64,000 nt of DNA from Sphingobacteriaceae bacterium (lineage in GTDB: Bacteria > Bacteroidota > Bacteroidia > Sphingobacteriales > Sphingobacteriaceae): NCBI GenBank assembly GCA_947479815.1, contig CANKAT010000005.1, positions 1-64,000 of the forward strand. Direction: 5' to 3'. The first letter of the stretch is position 1. Each line of letters starts with the position of its first letter. Positions 17,276 through 27,019 of this stretch are shown piece by piece. Position numbers and translations under genes: made by a program. The notes under the pieces are model-generated. The model did not search any database. It saw nothing but the letters and a program-made list of their open reading frames with translations, and was not told the origin of the DNA.

Positions 17276-18164
17276 TACTAGCGAGGATTCTATCAACGAA
17301 ACGGTATAAATTAAATGATGGATCAACTGAAGCAATACCAATTTCTTCATGGAGCTTTATTCTGCTGATATTTTTCATTTTTTTATGCTGGATAAGCTTC
17401 CAAGCCTTTTCAGCAAGTAGAAAAGTACGACGGCCATTATTCTTAAAAGGCTGATCTTCGATAACCTGCATTAGCTCATCAACACCTGCTGACTTATCGG
17501 CAATGGTATTAATAACTGGTATAATCTCAGTTCGTTGATGTACAAGTTTCTTTAAATTATTTGCGAAAGCCTCAGCACCCTCACGATCCGACTTATTCAC
17601 CACAAATACATCAGCAATTTCCATCAATCCCGACTTCATGCTCTGAATTTCATCTCCAGACTCTGGAACCAATACCACCACACTAATGTCTGCCAGGCCA
17701 GCAATCTCTACTTCCGATTGCCCCACACCAACCGTTTCAACCAGGATATAATCAAATCCAGATGATTTGAGTACATCCGTCATCTCAATTGTTTTTCCTG
17801 ATAAGCCCCCTAATGATCCACGGGTTGCCAGAGAACGAATAAACACGTTAGGCTTATTAAATTGTTCAGACATCCGGACACGGTCGCCAAGTAAAGAACC
17901 CAAATTAAATGGTGATGTAGGATCAATAGCGAGAACTGCTATGCTTTTACCTTGAGAACTTAAGTAGTTGATCATGGCGTTAACCAGTGTACTTTTCCCA
18001 GCTCCCGGAGGCCCGGTAATACCTATAACAGGAGTATCTGATGGCCCAAGCTCTTTCAGCAAATCTTCAGAACCTGCCAAATCATTCTCAACCAAAGTCA
18101 AGTCTCTAGCTAATTTTCTAAAGTCTCCAAGCTGAATTGGATTTTTGATCAGGGGTAACTGCAT
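17262..18164 (-). CDS. meaB: MeaB/ArgK-type GTPase, methylmalonyl-CoA mutase chaperone
   Basis: A 300-residue G3E GTPase that protects and reloads the B12-dependent methylmalonyl-CoA mutase. Walker A GPPGAGKST is near residue 51, the ETVGVGQSEVEIA switch region near 144, and the base-recognition motif is VVNKSD near 189. Length fits the family. No mutase subunit lies in this window, so its partner must be elsewhere. It ends in a 14-base convergent overlap with pepP. Confidence 0.92.
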   Translation of the reverse strand: MQLPLIKNPIQLGDFRKLARDLTLVENDLAGSEDLLKELGPSDTPVIGITGPPGAGKSTLVNAMINYLSSQGKSIAVLAIDPTSPFNLGSLLGDRVRMSEQFNKPNVFIRSLATRGSLGGLSGKTIEMTDVLKSSGFDYILVETVGVGQSEVEIAGLADISVVVLVPESGDEIQSMKSGLMEIADVFVVNKSDREGAEAFANNLKKLVHQRTEIIPVINTIADKSAGVDELMQVIEDQPFKNNGRRTFLLAEKAWKLIQHKKMKNISRIKLHEEIGIASVDPSFNLYRFVDRILASIKNS

Positions 18165-18233
18165 GATACAAAAAAGGTGTTTTTATTTCATATTACAAAG
18201 TTTGTGTTTTTAAATGGAAGTTGCGGTTTTTAT

Positions 18234-18241
18234 TAACTTTG
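18234..18241 (+). promoter_or_regulatory. Candidate -7 element of the glycan cluster
   Basis: TAACTTTG fits the TAnnTTTG -7 element. A TTG lies upstream but not at the ideal spacing, so only the -7 box is called. Confidence 0.4.
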
Positions 18242-18258
18242 CATATCTAAATTGTAAA

Positions 18259-18286
18259 ATCTCATATCTCATATCTCATATCTCAT
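18259..18286 (+). repeat. Four tandem 7-bp repeats (ATCTCAT)
   Basis: Four perfect copies of ATCTCAT end three bases before the start codon of the first glycosyltransferase gene and lie in its presumed leader. Length changes here would alter the leader, not the reading frame. Confidence 0.9.
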
Positions 18287-18289
18287 TAA

Positions 18290-19165
18290 ATGAAAGTTAC
18301 AGGTTTTTCATTCATTCGTAATGCCGTAAAAAATGACTACCCTGTTGTAGAGGCGATTCTTTCTATTTTACCGATATGTGATGAGTTTGTAATAGCCCTT
18401 GGCAACTCTGAAGACAATACTCAGGAACTCATTGAAAGTATCGCTTCTCCAAAAATAAAAATCATTCATACCATTTGGGATGAAAGCATACGTGAAGGTG
18501 GAAAAACATTCGCCCAAGAAACTGATAAAGCGTATGCTGCTATTTCAAAGGATACCGATTGGGCTTTTTATATCCAAGGGGATGAATGCGTCCATGAAAA
18601 CTATCTTTCTGTGATAAAAAAGGCAATGGAAGAAAATTTGGAGAATAAAAATGTAGAAGGTCTTTTATTTAAATACCTGCATTTTTATGGCTCTTATGAT
18701 TTCATAGCTTCTTCAAGACGTTGGTATAGAAACGAGATCAGAATTTTAAAATTTGATCCAGAGGTTCATTCTTACCGAGATGCTCAAGGTTTTAGAAAAA
18801 ATGACAGGAAAATAAAGGTTAAACCCATAGATGCCTATATTTATCATTATGGCTGGGTTCAGCCACCTGCAGGTTTGGGAAATAAGGTTCGTAATTTTAA
18901 TAAATTTTATCATGAAGACTCCTGGATTCAGGAACATCTTCCTGAAAATCACCAATTTGATTATGGTAATGCTGATCGCCTGATCAGATTTGAAGATACT
19001 CACCCGCTTGTTATGCAAAAGCGAATTGAAGTTAGCAATTGGAAGTTTCAGGCCGACCCTACACTTCTGAAAAAGAAAATGAGCCTGAGACGCCGAATAT
19101 TACAAAAAATAGAAGATGTATGGCAATGGAGAATTGGAGAATATAAAAACTATAAAATTGTTTAA
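18290..19165 (+). CDS. Glycosyltransferase family 2 protein
   Basis: A 291-residue cytosolic protein with a GT2-type fold. It has FSFIRNAVKNDYPVVEAILSI at the start, a short acidic metal-binding site IQGDECVHE near residue 99 and a C-terminal basic tail. The layout recalls the WaaE-like enzymes of lipopolysaccharide core assembly, but the sugar transferred cannot be told. It opens a run of four co-directional genes; its stop codon overlaps the next start by one base. The 7-bp repeats just upstream may affect expression. Confidence 0.8.
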   Translation: MKVTGFSFIRNAVKNDYPVVEAILSILPICDEFVIALGNSEDNTQELIESIASPKIKIIHTIWDESIREGGKTFAQETDKAYAAISKDTDWAFYIQGDECVHENYLSVIKKAMEENLENKNVEGLLFKYLHFYGSYDFIASSRRWYRNEIRILKFDPEVHSYRDAQGFRKNDRKIKVKPIDAYIYHYGWVQPPAGLGNKVRNFNKFYHEDSWIQEHLPENHQFDYGNADRLIRFEDTHPLVMQKRIEVSNWKFQADPTLLKKKMSLRRRILQKIEDVWQWRIGEYKNYKIV

Positions 19166-20172
19166 TGACAAGAACGGCCACTCCTAGAAAAAGTATATCT
19201 GTAGTTATACCAAATTATAATGGCAGACACCTGTTGGAACGAAATCTACCTTCAGTTTTAGAGGCCTTAAAGAGTACTAACACAGATTTTGAAATTATTG
19301 TAATAGATGATTGTTCAACAGATAGTTCTGTGGACTTTCTAAAACAAAGCTATCCAACTATACGCTTGATTATTAGCGACCAAAATCAGGGCTTTTCAGC
19401 CACCTGCAACAAAGGAATAGCGGTAGCCGAAAAAGATTTAATTTTACTTTTAAACACCGACATTGAGCTCAATACCAATTATTTTGAAACTCAATTTCAA
19501 TATTTTGAGCTTCCAGATACTTTTGGTGTAATGAGTAAAATTATTGGAGCCAAAAATGGTGAAACCCAGGATACTGCACGGTTTTTAAGATACTCCGGAT
19601 TTAAAATCAAAGCCAATGATTTTTTTTACGTTGAGGATGAGAACTTTCTTACTCCAACTGCTTATTTATCAGGCGCAAATGCTTTAATAGACGCTAAAAA
19701 ATTAAAAGAAATAGGAGGTTTTGATGAAATCTTTTCGCCTTTTTATTGTGAAGATTTTGAATTGGGGCTAAAGGCATGGCGCTTAGGCTGGAAATGTTAT
19801 TATGACCCAAAATCTTATTGCATTCACGATCATTCATCCACCACCAAAAATTATCGTACTCAAAACTGGGTTAAAGCCATATTTTTTCGAAACAGACTAT
19901 ATGTACATGCCATACATTTAAGCAGAACCAGATTGATTTTTTGGTTGATGCAAATAACCTTTGTTGATCTTCTTTTCATGTGGCTTGGATTAAAATTTTA
20001 TTTCTATAAAAGTTTCGGAATGTTTTTAAGCAATTTAAAGTACCTGGCGCATTCACGAAAAAAGATGCACCAATTAATGACCCAGCATCAAGACTCAGCG
20101 AGCATTGATGAGGTGATCAATAAAATGGACAAGATGCTAGAGGGGCAAACAATCATTCAGGGTAGAAATTAG
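19165..20172 (+). CDS. Glycosyltransferase family 2 protein (rhamnosyltransferase-like)
   Basis: A 335-residue GT-A enzyme. The nucleotide-sugar site is visible as SVVIPNYNGRHLLERNL at residues 11-27, VIDDCSTDSS near 46 and the DxD-like LLLNTDIEL near 91; GGFDEIFSPFYCEDFELGLKAWRLGW is the typical acceptor/catalytic region with the ED pair. The C-terminal part has a hydrophobic stretch that may bind the membrane. It overlaps the preceding gene by one base, so both probably act on the same glycan. Confidence 0.88.
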   Translation: MTRTATPRKSISVVIPNYNGRHLLERNLPSVLEALKSTNTDFEIIVIDDCSTDSSVDFLKQSYPTIRLIISDQNQGFSATCNKGIAVAEKDLILLLNTDIELNTNYFETQFQYFELPDTFGVMSKIIGAKNGETQDTARFLRYSGFKIKANDFFYVEDENFLTPTAYLSGANALIDAKKLKEIGGFDEIFSPFYCEDFELGLKAWRLGWKCYYDPKSYCIHDHSSTTKNYRTQNWVKAIFFRNRLYVHAIHLSRTRLIFWLMQITFVDLLFMWLGLKFYFYKSFGMFLSNLKYLAHSRKKMHQLMTQHQDSASIDEVINKMDKMLEGQTIIQGRN

Positions 20173-20213
20173 TCCTGCTTCAAAATGATTAACTTTACAG
20201 CACAAATTAATTT

Positions 20214-22049
20214 ATGAAAACCTTTTTCCGACTTTTCTCTTTTGCATCACCGGTTCAGCGATTTGCCGTTCCATTTTTTATTACGTCGGTATTAGGTGTC
20301 ATCTTTGGACTGCTCAATTTCACGCTACTTATCCCTGTATTTGAGCTATTATTCAACCAATCTGGTAAAATAGGAGCGCAAAAACTAACTGTTGCACCTA
20401 CATTCGATTTTAGTCTGAGCTATTTTAAAGACTTATTCTATTTCTATTTTCAAAGCGTAATCGACAGTTCGGGCAAAGTTGGAGCATTGAAAATGGTCAG
20501 TTTTGCCATAGTCATTTCTGTAATTTTGAGTAACCTATTTAAATATATTTCGGCTAGGGTTATTGAAAATTTCAGGTTAATGATTGTAACCCGAATTCGA
20601 AGCAGTATTTTTAAAAAACTCACGGATATCGATATCCAGTATTTTAGCAGCCAACGCAAAGGAGATCTGATTTCTAGATTCATGACCGATGTTGTCACGA
20701 TTCAAGACTCTATCATCCGCTCCATACAAGTTATTCTGCGTGAGCCTATAGCCATTATCCTAAATTTTGCGGTGCTTTTTACCATTTCGGCCAAACTTAC
20801 AATTTTTGCACTCATCTTAATTCCTGTCTCAGGTCTGCTTATTTCGCTGATTATGAAACGTTTAAAGAAACATGCAGCTGCAGCCCAAGACTCTTTAGGG
20901 GTATTAGTGTCTAGTATTGATGAGGGACTTAATGGGGTTAAAATTATTAAATCGTTTAATGCTGAAAATTATATCCAGGAAAAATTCAATGCCATAAATA
21001 TGTGGACAAGTAAGATCCATAGAAAACTGGCAAGACGGGTACTTCTGGCTGCCCCAGTATCAGAAATGTTGGGAGTGATCACCGTCGCGGCACTACTTTA
21101 TTATGGAGGTACTCTTATCCTGCAAGCGGGATCGGATTTGAGGGGAGCTGAATTTATAGGATACATTATTATCTTTTCGCAGATTATCAATCCTGCAAAA
21201 GCTATCTCAGAAGCATTCGGGAATATCTCCCAAGGCATCTCGGCTGGTGAGCGAGTATTTCAGATTTTGGATGCCCCTGAACGCATCACTGATAAGCCAA
21301 ACCCTGTTTCAAAAAACTCATTCATTGATTGTATCGAATTGAGGAATGTATCATTTGCCTATGGTGAAAAAGAGGTTTTGAAAAACATCAATTTTAAAAT
21401 ATTAAAAGGTAGTACTGTTGCTTTGGTGGGGCCTTCGGGAGGAGGAAAAACTACTCTCATGGATCTCCTTCCAAGATTTATGGATCCTACTGAAGGTGAG
21501 ATTTGCCTAGATGATATCAGTATCAAAGAAATAAGTATGCGTGATGTAAGAGCGCTAATGGGAATTGTAAATCAGGAATCCATACTTTTTAATGATACCA
21601 TTTACAATAATATTGCATTTGGAAGATCTTTTACACAAGAGGAGGTAATCGAAGCAGCTAAAATTGCAAATGCGCATGAGTTCATCGTTAAAACCTCTGA
21701 TGCTTATCAAACTAATATTGGTGATAGAGGGATGAAATTATCCGGCGGACAAAAACAACGAATTTGTATTGCCAGAGCAGTGCTTGCTAATCCACCGATT
21801 CTTTTGCTTGATGAAGCTACTTCAGCTCTAGATACCGAATCAGAAAAATTAGTTCAGAATGCATTGAAGAATTTAATGAGAAATCGTACATCCATTGTGA
21901 TAGCGCATCGCCTAAGCACGATTCAGGAGGCCGACCAGATCATAGTTCTTGAAGGAGGAAAAATTCAAGAAAAGGGGACACATAACGAACTAATCAAGGC
22001 TGATGGCCTTTACAAAAAATTAATCGAAATGCAAACATTCAACGATTAA
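20214..22049 (+). CDS. ABC transporter, MsbA-like lipid or glycan exporter
   Basis: A 611-residue half-transporter with an N-terminal six-helix exporter domain (about 1-340) and an ATPase domain: Walker A GPSGGGKT near 405, Q-loop VNQESILF near 454, signature LSGGQKQR near 508, Walker B ILLLDEATS near 529 and the H-loop in IAHRLST. It lies between glycosyltransferase genes, with only 2 bases to the next one, so a role in flipping a lipid-linked glycan or lipid A is likely. Which of these it carries is an inference. Confidence 0.88.
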   Translation: MKTFFRLFSFASPVQRFAVPFFITSVLGVIFGLLNFTLLIPVFELLFNQSGKIGAQKLTVAPTFDFSLSYFKDLFYFYFQSVIDSSGKVGALKMVSFAIVISVILSNLFKYISARVIENFRLMIVTRIRSSIFKKLTDIDIQYFSSQRKGDLISRFMTDVVTIQDSIIRSIQVILREPIAIILNFAVLFTISAKLTIFALILIPVSGLLISLIMKRLKKHAAAAQDSLGVLVSSIDEGLNGVKIIKSFNAENYIQEKFNAINMWTSKIHRKLARRVLLAAPVSEMLGVITVAALLYYGGTLILQAGSDLRGAEFIGYIIIFSQIINPAKAISEAFGNISQGISAGERVFQILDAPERITDKPNPVSKNSFIDCIELRNVSFAYGEKEVLKNINFKILKGSTVALVGPSGGGKTTLMDLLPRFMDPTEGEICLDDISIKEISMRDVRALMGIVNQESILFNDTIYNNIAFGRSFTQEEVIEAAKIANAHEFIVKTSDAYQTNIGDRGMKLSGGQKQRICIARAVLANPPILLLDEATSALDTESEKLVQNALKNLMRNRTSIVIAHRLSTIQEADQIIVLEGGKIQEKGTHNELIKADGLYKKLIEMQTFND

Positions 22050-22051
22050 AA

Positions 22052-22996
22052 ATGAATCATAAAGCACTGGTTTCGATAGCTTTATGTACATATAATGGCG
22101 AAGCTTATCTACGAGAACAACTAGAATCAATTGTTAATCAAAGCTACTCCCCAATTGAACTTATTGCGGTTGACGATTGTTCATCAGACAATACCCTAAG
22201 CATTCTGAAAGAATATGAAGCTAATTACCCATTCATCAAAGTTTTTGTCAATCCAGAAAATCTAGGGTATATCAAAAATTTTGAAAAAGCACTAAAACTT
22301 TGCAACGGTGAGTTCATTGCTTTATCCGATCAGGATGATATCTGGGATTTGCATAAGATTGAAAAACAGGTTAATGCAATTGGTAATCATTTAATGATTT
22401 ATCATGATTCTGAATTCGTTGACCAGAATGGCCAATTATTAAATAAAAGGATGTCTGATATAATGAATTTATACCGTGGAGATCAGCCAGAATCATTTTT
22501 GTTTTTTAATTGTATTTCTGGACACTCCGTATTCATGAAAAAGGAGCTGCGAGATGAATTATTGCCCTTTCCGAATGCTTATTTTCATGACTGGTGGATA
22601 GGATATGTGGCCACTAATCTGGGTAGTATTGACTGCATTGATGAACCCCTTGTCAAATACCGGCAACATAACAGTACAGATACGAATATTTTAAAACGAA
22701 AACGAGATAATGCAACCAGAAATCAGCTTAGTGCGTCAATGAAATATGACAAAAAAATGCGATGGTTGAAATCTTGTGCAGAATATTCAAAAAATAAAGA
22801 TCCTCGATTCATTCAAAATTTATATGCTGAATTCATGAAAAATAAGACTGTTTATTTTTCTTTCGGACTGGCTCGAATAATCTATGCTAACCGTTCTGTA
22901 TTATTCAATATGAATAAAAAGAGTTTATTCAGTAAATTAAATTTTAGTCTGAAAGAGCTATGGGGAGGAAAAATTAGGAGAATTTTTTCAGACTAA
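22052..22996 (+). CDS. Glycosyltransferase family 2 protein
   Basis: A 314-residue GT-A enzyme. VSIALCTYNGEAYLREQLESI at residues 6-26, VDDCSSDNTL near 46 and the metal-binding ALSDQDDIWD near 90 are typical of GT2 enzymes that add sugars to O-antigen or exopolysaccharide. It follows the ABC transporter gene by 2 bases. Its end meets the FkbM gene convergently with one base between them. Confidence 0.88.
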   Translation: MNHKALVSIALCTYNGEAYLREQLESIVNQSYSPIELIAVDDCSSDNTLSILKEYEANYPFIKVFVNPENLGYIKNFEKALKLCNGEFIALSDQDDIWDLHKIEKQVNAIGNHLMIYHDSEFVDQNGQLLNKRMSDIMNLYRGDQPESFLFFNCISGHSVFMKKELRDELLPFPNAYFHDWWIGYVATNLGSIDCIDEPLVKYRQHNSTDTNILKRKRDNATRNQLSASMKYDKKMRWLKSCAEYSKNKDPRFIQNLYAEFMKNKTVYFSFGLARIIYANRSVLFNMNKKSLFSKLNFSLKELWGGKIRRIFSD

Positions 22997-22997
22997 T

Positions 22998-23813
22998 TCA
23001 GACATGCTGCTCTTTGTAGCAAAAAACATTGATCGCCATATCAAAGCTTTCACATATCAACCTTGTATCTACAAAAGGTCTTTTTCTAGTAGCCGATTCT
23101 TTTATGTAATAATGGAATCCAAGACTTTCAACCAGTGCAAGAAGCTCATGAAGCGTTTGCTTTGAATTCACATTATTATGATATTCAAAAAAGATATGAT
23201 CGGCATTTTGTAAACTTTTGCCACAATATTTCAATACGGTATCCTCGGCACCTTCAATATCAATTTTCAGAAAATCAACCTCATCGGTCAGGAAGTTCAA
23301 AAGTGGTACTGCCTCTATAATTTTAGGTTTCTGATGAGCATATTCAGTGCCTATACGCCCACCCATTCCACCATCGGTATAGAAACTTAGTGTTTCTGTT
23401 TTAGTCCATACAGCCTTCTGATGAAGTGTAACATTCTTTAACCCAAACGTATTAACATTTTCTTCCAAAATTGAAAATATTTCAGCATCCGGCTCAAATG
23501 CAATAATTTGATGATCTGGATAATTTAGAGAAAAATACAAGACACTCAGCCCCATATTTGCTCCGCAATCAAGAATGACTGCTGAACCAGGAGTAGGTTT
23601 AAAACGATAAATTTCTGTTTCAAAAATTTCGATATACGACTCCGCAAAACTTGGACCGTGGTGAAATTTAAAGGGCTTATCAAACACATGCGCATAGCCC
23701 ACAGTAAAATGCTTGAAATCAGCAACACGGCCTAATTCGAGTTTGATATCGCCCGCAAAAAACCTGGTAATAATACTTCTTTTAAGCCTTCTGAATTCTT
23801 TTCTTAAACCCAC
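22998..23813 (-). CDS. FkbM family methyltransferase
   Basis: A 271-residue SAM-dependent methyltransferase. The SAM-binding motif is ILDCGANMGLSVLYFS near residue 79, followed by the acidic strand end IAFEPDAE and the FkbM hallmark FLKIDIEGAED near 186. In glycan clusters such enzymes methylate sugar hydroxyls, which fits the neighbours, but it runs on the opposite strand and may be expressed separately. The methyl acceptor is unknown. Confidence 0.88.
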   Translation of the reverse strand: MGLRKEFRRLKRSIITRFFAGDIKLELGRVADFKHFTVGYAHVFDKPFKFHHGPSFAESYIEIFETEIYRFKPTPGSAVILDCGANMGLSVLYFSLNYPDHQIIAFEPDAEIFSILEENVNTFGLKNVTLHQKAVWTKTETLSFYTDGGMGGRIGTEYAHQKPKIIEAVPLLNFLTDEVDFLKIDIEGAEDTVLKYCGKSLQNADHIFFEYHNNVNSKQTLHELLALVESLGFHYYIKESATRKRPFVDTRLICESFDMAINVFCYKEQHV

Positions 23814-23857
23814 AAATGATAGAATAAATTGATTCTTAAAAAAATGATTGAAACAAA

Positions 23858-23882
23858 AAAAGCGATCAAAAGATCGCTTTTA
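23858..23882 (-). terminator. Terminator of infB
   Basis: AAAGCGATC and GATCGCTTT pair perfectly around AAAA, with A/T runs on both sides. It lies between the start of the FkbM gene and the end of infB and can serve infB on the minus strand. Confidence 0.8.
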
Positions 23883-23898
23883 ATTATATCTCTTAAAA

Positions 23899-26800
23899 CT
23901 ATAGTTTTCTTTTCACTTCAACCTGTTCGTATGATTCTACAATATCACCAACCTCGATATTATTGAAATTCTGAATATTTAAACCACACTCATATCCTGT
24001 AGCAACTTCTTTCACATCATCCTTGAAGCGCTTCAATGAAGCTAACTCTCCGGTGTAAACAACTACACCATCACGAATAATACGCACCTTGCTATTTCTA
24101 GTGATCTTTCCATCTAATACCATACAACCTGCAATAGTACCCACTTTAGTGATTTTAAACACCTCACGTATTTCAACGTTTGAAGTAATTTTCTCTTCAA
24201 ATTCAGGGTCAAGCATACCTTCCATTGCAGCTTTAACTTCATTGATAGCATCGTAAATAATAGAATATAGACGAATATCGATCTGTTCGGCTTCGGCTAA
24301 TTTACGTGCACTTGCAGAAGGACGAACCTGGAAACCGATGATGATCGCATCAGAAGCCGAAGCAAGCAATACATCAGATTCAGAGATTTGACCAACTGAT
24401 TTATGAATAATATTAACCTGAATTTGTTCAGTAGAAAGTTTCAGTAATGAATCGGATAATGCTTCGATTGAACCATCCACGTCACCTTTAACAATCACAT
24501 TCAACTCTTTGAAGTTACCGATTGCCAAACGACGTCCGATTTCATCAAGCGTAATATGTTTCTGAGTACGTAATCCCTGCTCACGTTGTAATTGTAATCT
24601 CTTATTTGCAACCTGGCGAGCTTCCACTTCACTTTCCATCACGTTGAATTTATCACCTGATGTAGGTGCGCCCTGCATACCAAGCACCTGTACAGGAGTT
24701 GATGGTCCGGCATGGTCTAGTTTAACGCCACGTTCATTATGTAAAGCTTTAACCTTTCCGCTATATCCACCTGCAAGTATGGCATCACCAACCTTAAGTG
24801 TTCCCGACTGGATCAATACCGTAGTTACAATACCCCGACCTTTATCCAATGCAGCTTCGATAACAGTACCAACTGCACGTTTGTTAGGATTGGCAGTTAA
24901 TTCAAGCATATCGGCCTCGAGACAAACTTTTTCAAGCAATAAGTCGATCCCCAATCCCGTTTTACCTGAAATTTCCTGACTTTGATATTTTCCACCCCAG
25001 TCTTCAACCAGAATATTCATGGTAGAAAGCTGTTCACGGATCTTATCAGCATTTGAACCGGGCTTATCTACCTTACTAAAGGCAAATACGATGGGCACAT
25101 TTGCAGCTTGCGCATGATTAATAGCTTCACGCGTTTGAGGCATCACGCTATCATCAGCAGCAATTACAATAATCGCAATATCAGTGACATTTGCTCCCCT
25201 TGCGCGCATGGCCGTAAAGGCTTCGTGACCAGGAGTATCTAAAAATGTTATTTTTCTTTCGTTTTCAAGGGTAACCTCATAAGCACCAATATGCTGAGTA
25301 ATACCTCCGGCTTCACCGGCAATCACATTAGTTTTACGAACAAAGTCAAGCAAGGACGTTTTACCATGATCCACATGACCCATAACCGTTACGATTGGGG
25401 CTCTTGGCAATAGATCTTCTGGCTTATCTTCTTCTCCGAATAATCCGCTTTCTTCATCTTCGGGTTTTACAAATTCTACTTCAAAGCCAAACTCATCAGC
25501 TACAATGGTCAAGGTTTCAGCATCAAGCCTTTGGTTGATGGAAACAAACATTCCCAAACTCATACAGGTAGAAATAACCTGAGTTACAGGAACATCAAGC
25601 ATGAGTGCTAATTCATTTGCAGTAACAAATTCGGTTACCTTAATAGTTTTGGATTGTGCTTCAAGTTCTAATGCAGCATCTTCAGCTGTTTGAGCAACAT
25701 CATCACGCTTCTGACGACGTAGTTTAGCACGCTGTGCAAATTTACCTGATTTACCTGCTCCACTTAAGCGGGCAAGTGTTGCTTTGATCTGATCCTGAAT
25801 TTCTTTATCCGTAGGTTCAGCCTTTGGAGCATCAGGTGTACGCGGTTTGTTTCTAAAATCTGGACGAGCAGCTGTACCACCAGCACCAGGTGCTGGTCTA
25901 CTTCCTCTAAAATCTGGACGACTTCCCTGATATCCAGCACCAGGTGCCGGACGTGGAGCAGTTCCTGCTTGTCCTTGAGGAGCTTGCCCCGGCTGCTGAC
26001 CAGGAGCATTGTCTTTACGCTTACGCTTACGCTTATGATCAGCACCTGCTGCTGCAGACGATGATGCAACAGGCTGACCACGACGTGGCTGGGCTATTGG
26101 CAATTCAATACGTCCAATTACATTGGGACCAGATAAACGATCTGCTTTAGCGCGTATAACTGGTGCATTAGGATTTCCTTCCTGGGTATTTGGTTTATTT
26201 TCTTGTTTTTCCTGCACAGGCTGAGCTGCTTCGGGACTAATGGCCACTGGAGCTTCAAGCACTTCTGGCTCAAGCTTCTTTGAAGCCTTTGGAGTTTCTA
26301 TAACCTCATCTACACTAGGTGCTTGTTCAAGCTTTTTAGCCTGTACATCTACTGGTTCTTTTACTGCAATCGGCTCAGCAATTACTGGTTCTGGAGCAAC
26401 TGGCTCAGGTTTAACAACAGCTATTGGAGTAGGTTTTTCTGGCTCAGAACTTTTCTTTTCAGGACGGGTTTTTGAGTTAAGCTGATTTAAATCAATCTTA
26501 CCTACCACTTTTACACCAGGCAAAGAACCTTCATCAGGTGTAGGTTCAGCAAGTACAGTCTCTTTTGGTTTCTCAACCGCAGGAGTAGTAAAAGGATTTA
26601 CATTCTTGATCAGAATTTCTTCCTGTTCAAATTCCTTTGAATGCTGTGGCTCTGACTTCTCAGCGGAAACAGGGAGATCATCGCGCCGAATCTTGCCTAT
26701 CACAATTTGTTTGGCTTCCTCTTTTACAATCTTATCACCCTGATACTCCTTAAGAAGAACATCATACATCTCATCGGTGAGTTTAGTATTGGGCCTAGCT

Positions 26801-26904
26801 TCAACTTTGAAACCTTTTTTTCCTAAAAACTCAACCGCTGTGGACAAGCCAATATTCAGCTCCTTCGCAGTTTTAAGTAAATTTGTGCTTTTACCTTCTG
26901 ACAT
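23899..26904 (-). CDS. infB: Translation initiation factor IF-2
   Basis: A 1001-residue GTPase that brings initiator tRNA to the 30S subunit. An IF2_N helical domain starts the protein, followed by a long low-complexity Pro/Glu/Lys and Gly/Arg-rich linker (about residues 75-400), a second IF2_N region, the G domain from about 500, then domains II, III and the C-terminal fMet-tRNA binding domain. G1 is GHVDHGKT near 506 and G3 is DTPGHEAF. The G4 motif, normally NKxD, reads SKVD (near 607). It follows nusA by 115 bases in the conserved rimP-nusA-infB order. Confidence 0.96.
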   Translation of the reverse strand: MSEGKSTNLLKTAKELNIGLSTAVEFLGKKGFKVEARPNTKLTDEMYDVLLKEYQGDKIVKEEAKQIVIGKIRRDDLPVSAEKSEPQHSKEFEQEEILIKNVNPFTTPAVEKPKETVLAEPTPDEGSLPGVKVVGKIDLNQLNSKTRPEKKSSEPEKPTPIAVVKPEPVAPEPVIAEPIAVKEPVDVQAKKLEQAPSVDEVIETPKASKKLEPEVLEAPVAISPEAAQPVQEKQENKPNTQEGNPNAPVIRAKADRLSGPNVIGRIELPIAQPRRGQPVASSSAAAGADHKRKRKRKDNAPGQQPGQAPQGQAGTAPRPAPGAGYQGSRPDFRGSRPAPGAGGTAARPDFRNKPRTPDAPKAEPTDKEIQDQIKATLARLSGAGKSGKFAQRAKLRRQKRDDVAQTAEDAALELEAQSKTIKVTEFVTANELALMLDVPVTQVISTCMSLGMFVSINQRLDAETLTIVADEFGFEVEFVKPEDEESGLFGEEDKPEDLLPRAPIVTVMGHVDHGKTSLLDFVRKTNVIAGEAGGITQHIGAYEVTLENERKITFLDTPGHEAFTAMRARGANVTDIAIIVIAADDSVMPQTREAINHAQAANVPIVFAFSKVDKPGSNADKIREQLSTMNILVEDWGGKYQSQEISGKTGLGIDLLLEKVCLEADMLELTANPNKRAVGTVIEAALDKGRGIVTTVLIQSGTLKVGDAILAGGYSGKVKALHNERGVKLDHAGPSTPVQVLGMQGAPTSGDKFNVMESEVEARQVANKRLQLQREQGLRTQKHITLDEIGRRLAIGNFKELNVIVKGDVDGSIEALSDSLLKLSTEQIQVNIIHKSVGQISESDVLLASASDAIIIGFQVRPSASARKLAEAEQIDIRLYSIIYDAINEVKAAMEGMLDPEFEEKITSNVEIREVFKITKVGTIAGCMVLDGKITRNSKVRIIRDGVVVYTGELASLKRFKDDVKEVATGYECGLNIQNFNNIEVGDIVESYEQVEVKRKL

Positions 26905-27019
26905 TTATTATTTAACCTCGCTATTTTTGTATAAAAGTACGTTTTTTATATGTTATATGTTTTAGGATCGGGCAATTTCTCTGCCCAAAAATTTTTTCAA
27001 ATATCCCAACTCCAATAAC

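Noticed and set aside
25764-26485. Long frames overlapping infB on both strands
   Set aside because: They come from the repetitive Pro/Ala/Gly linker of IF-2 and have no independent support.
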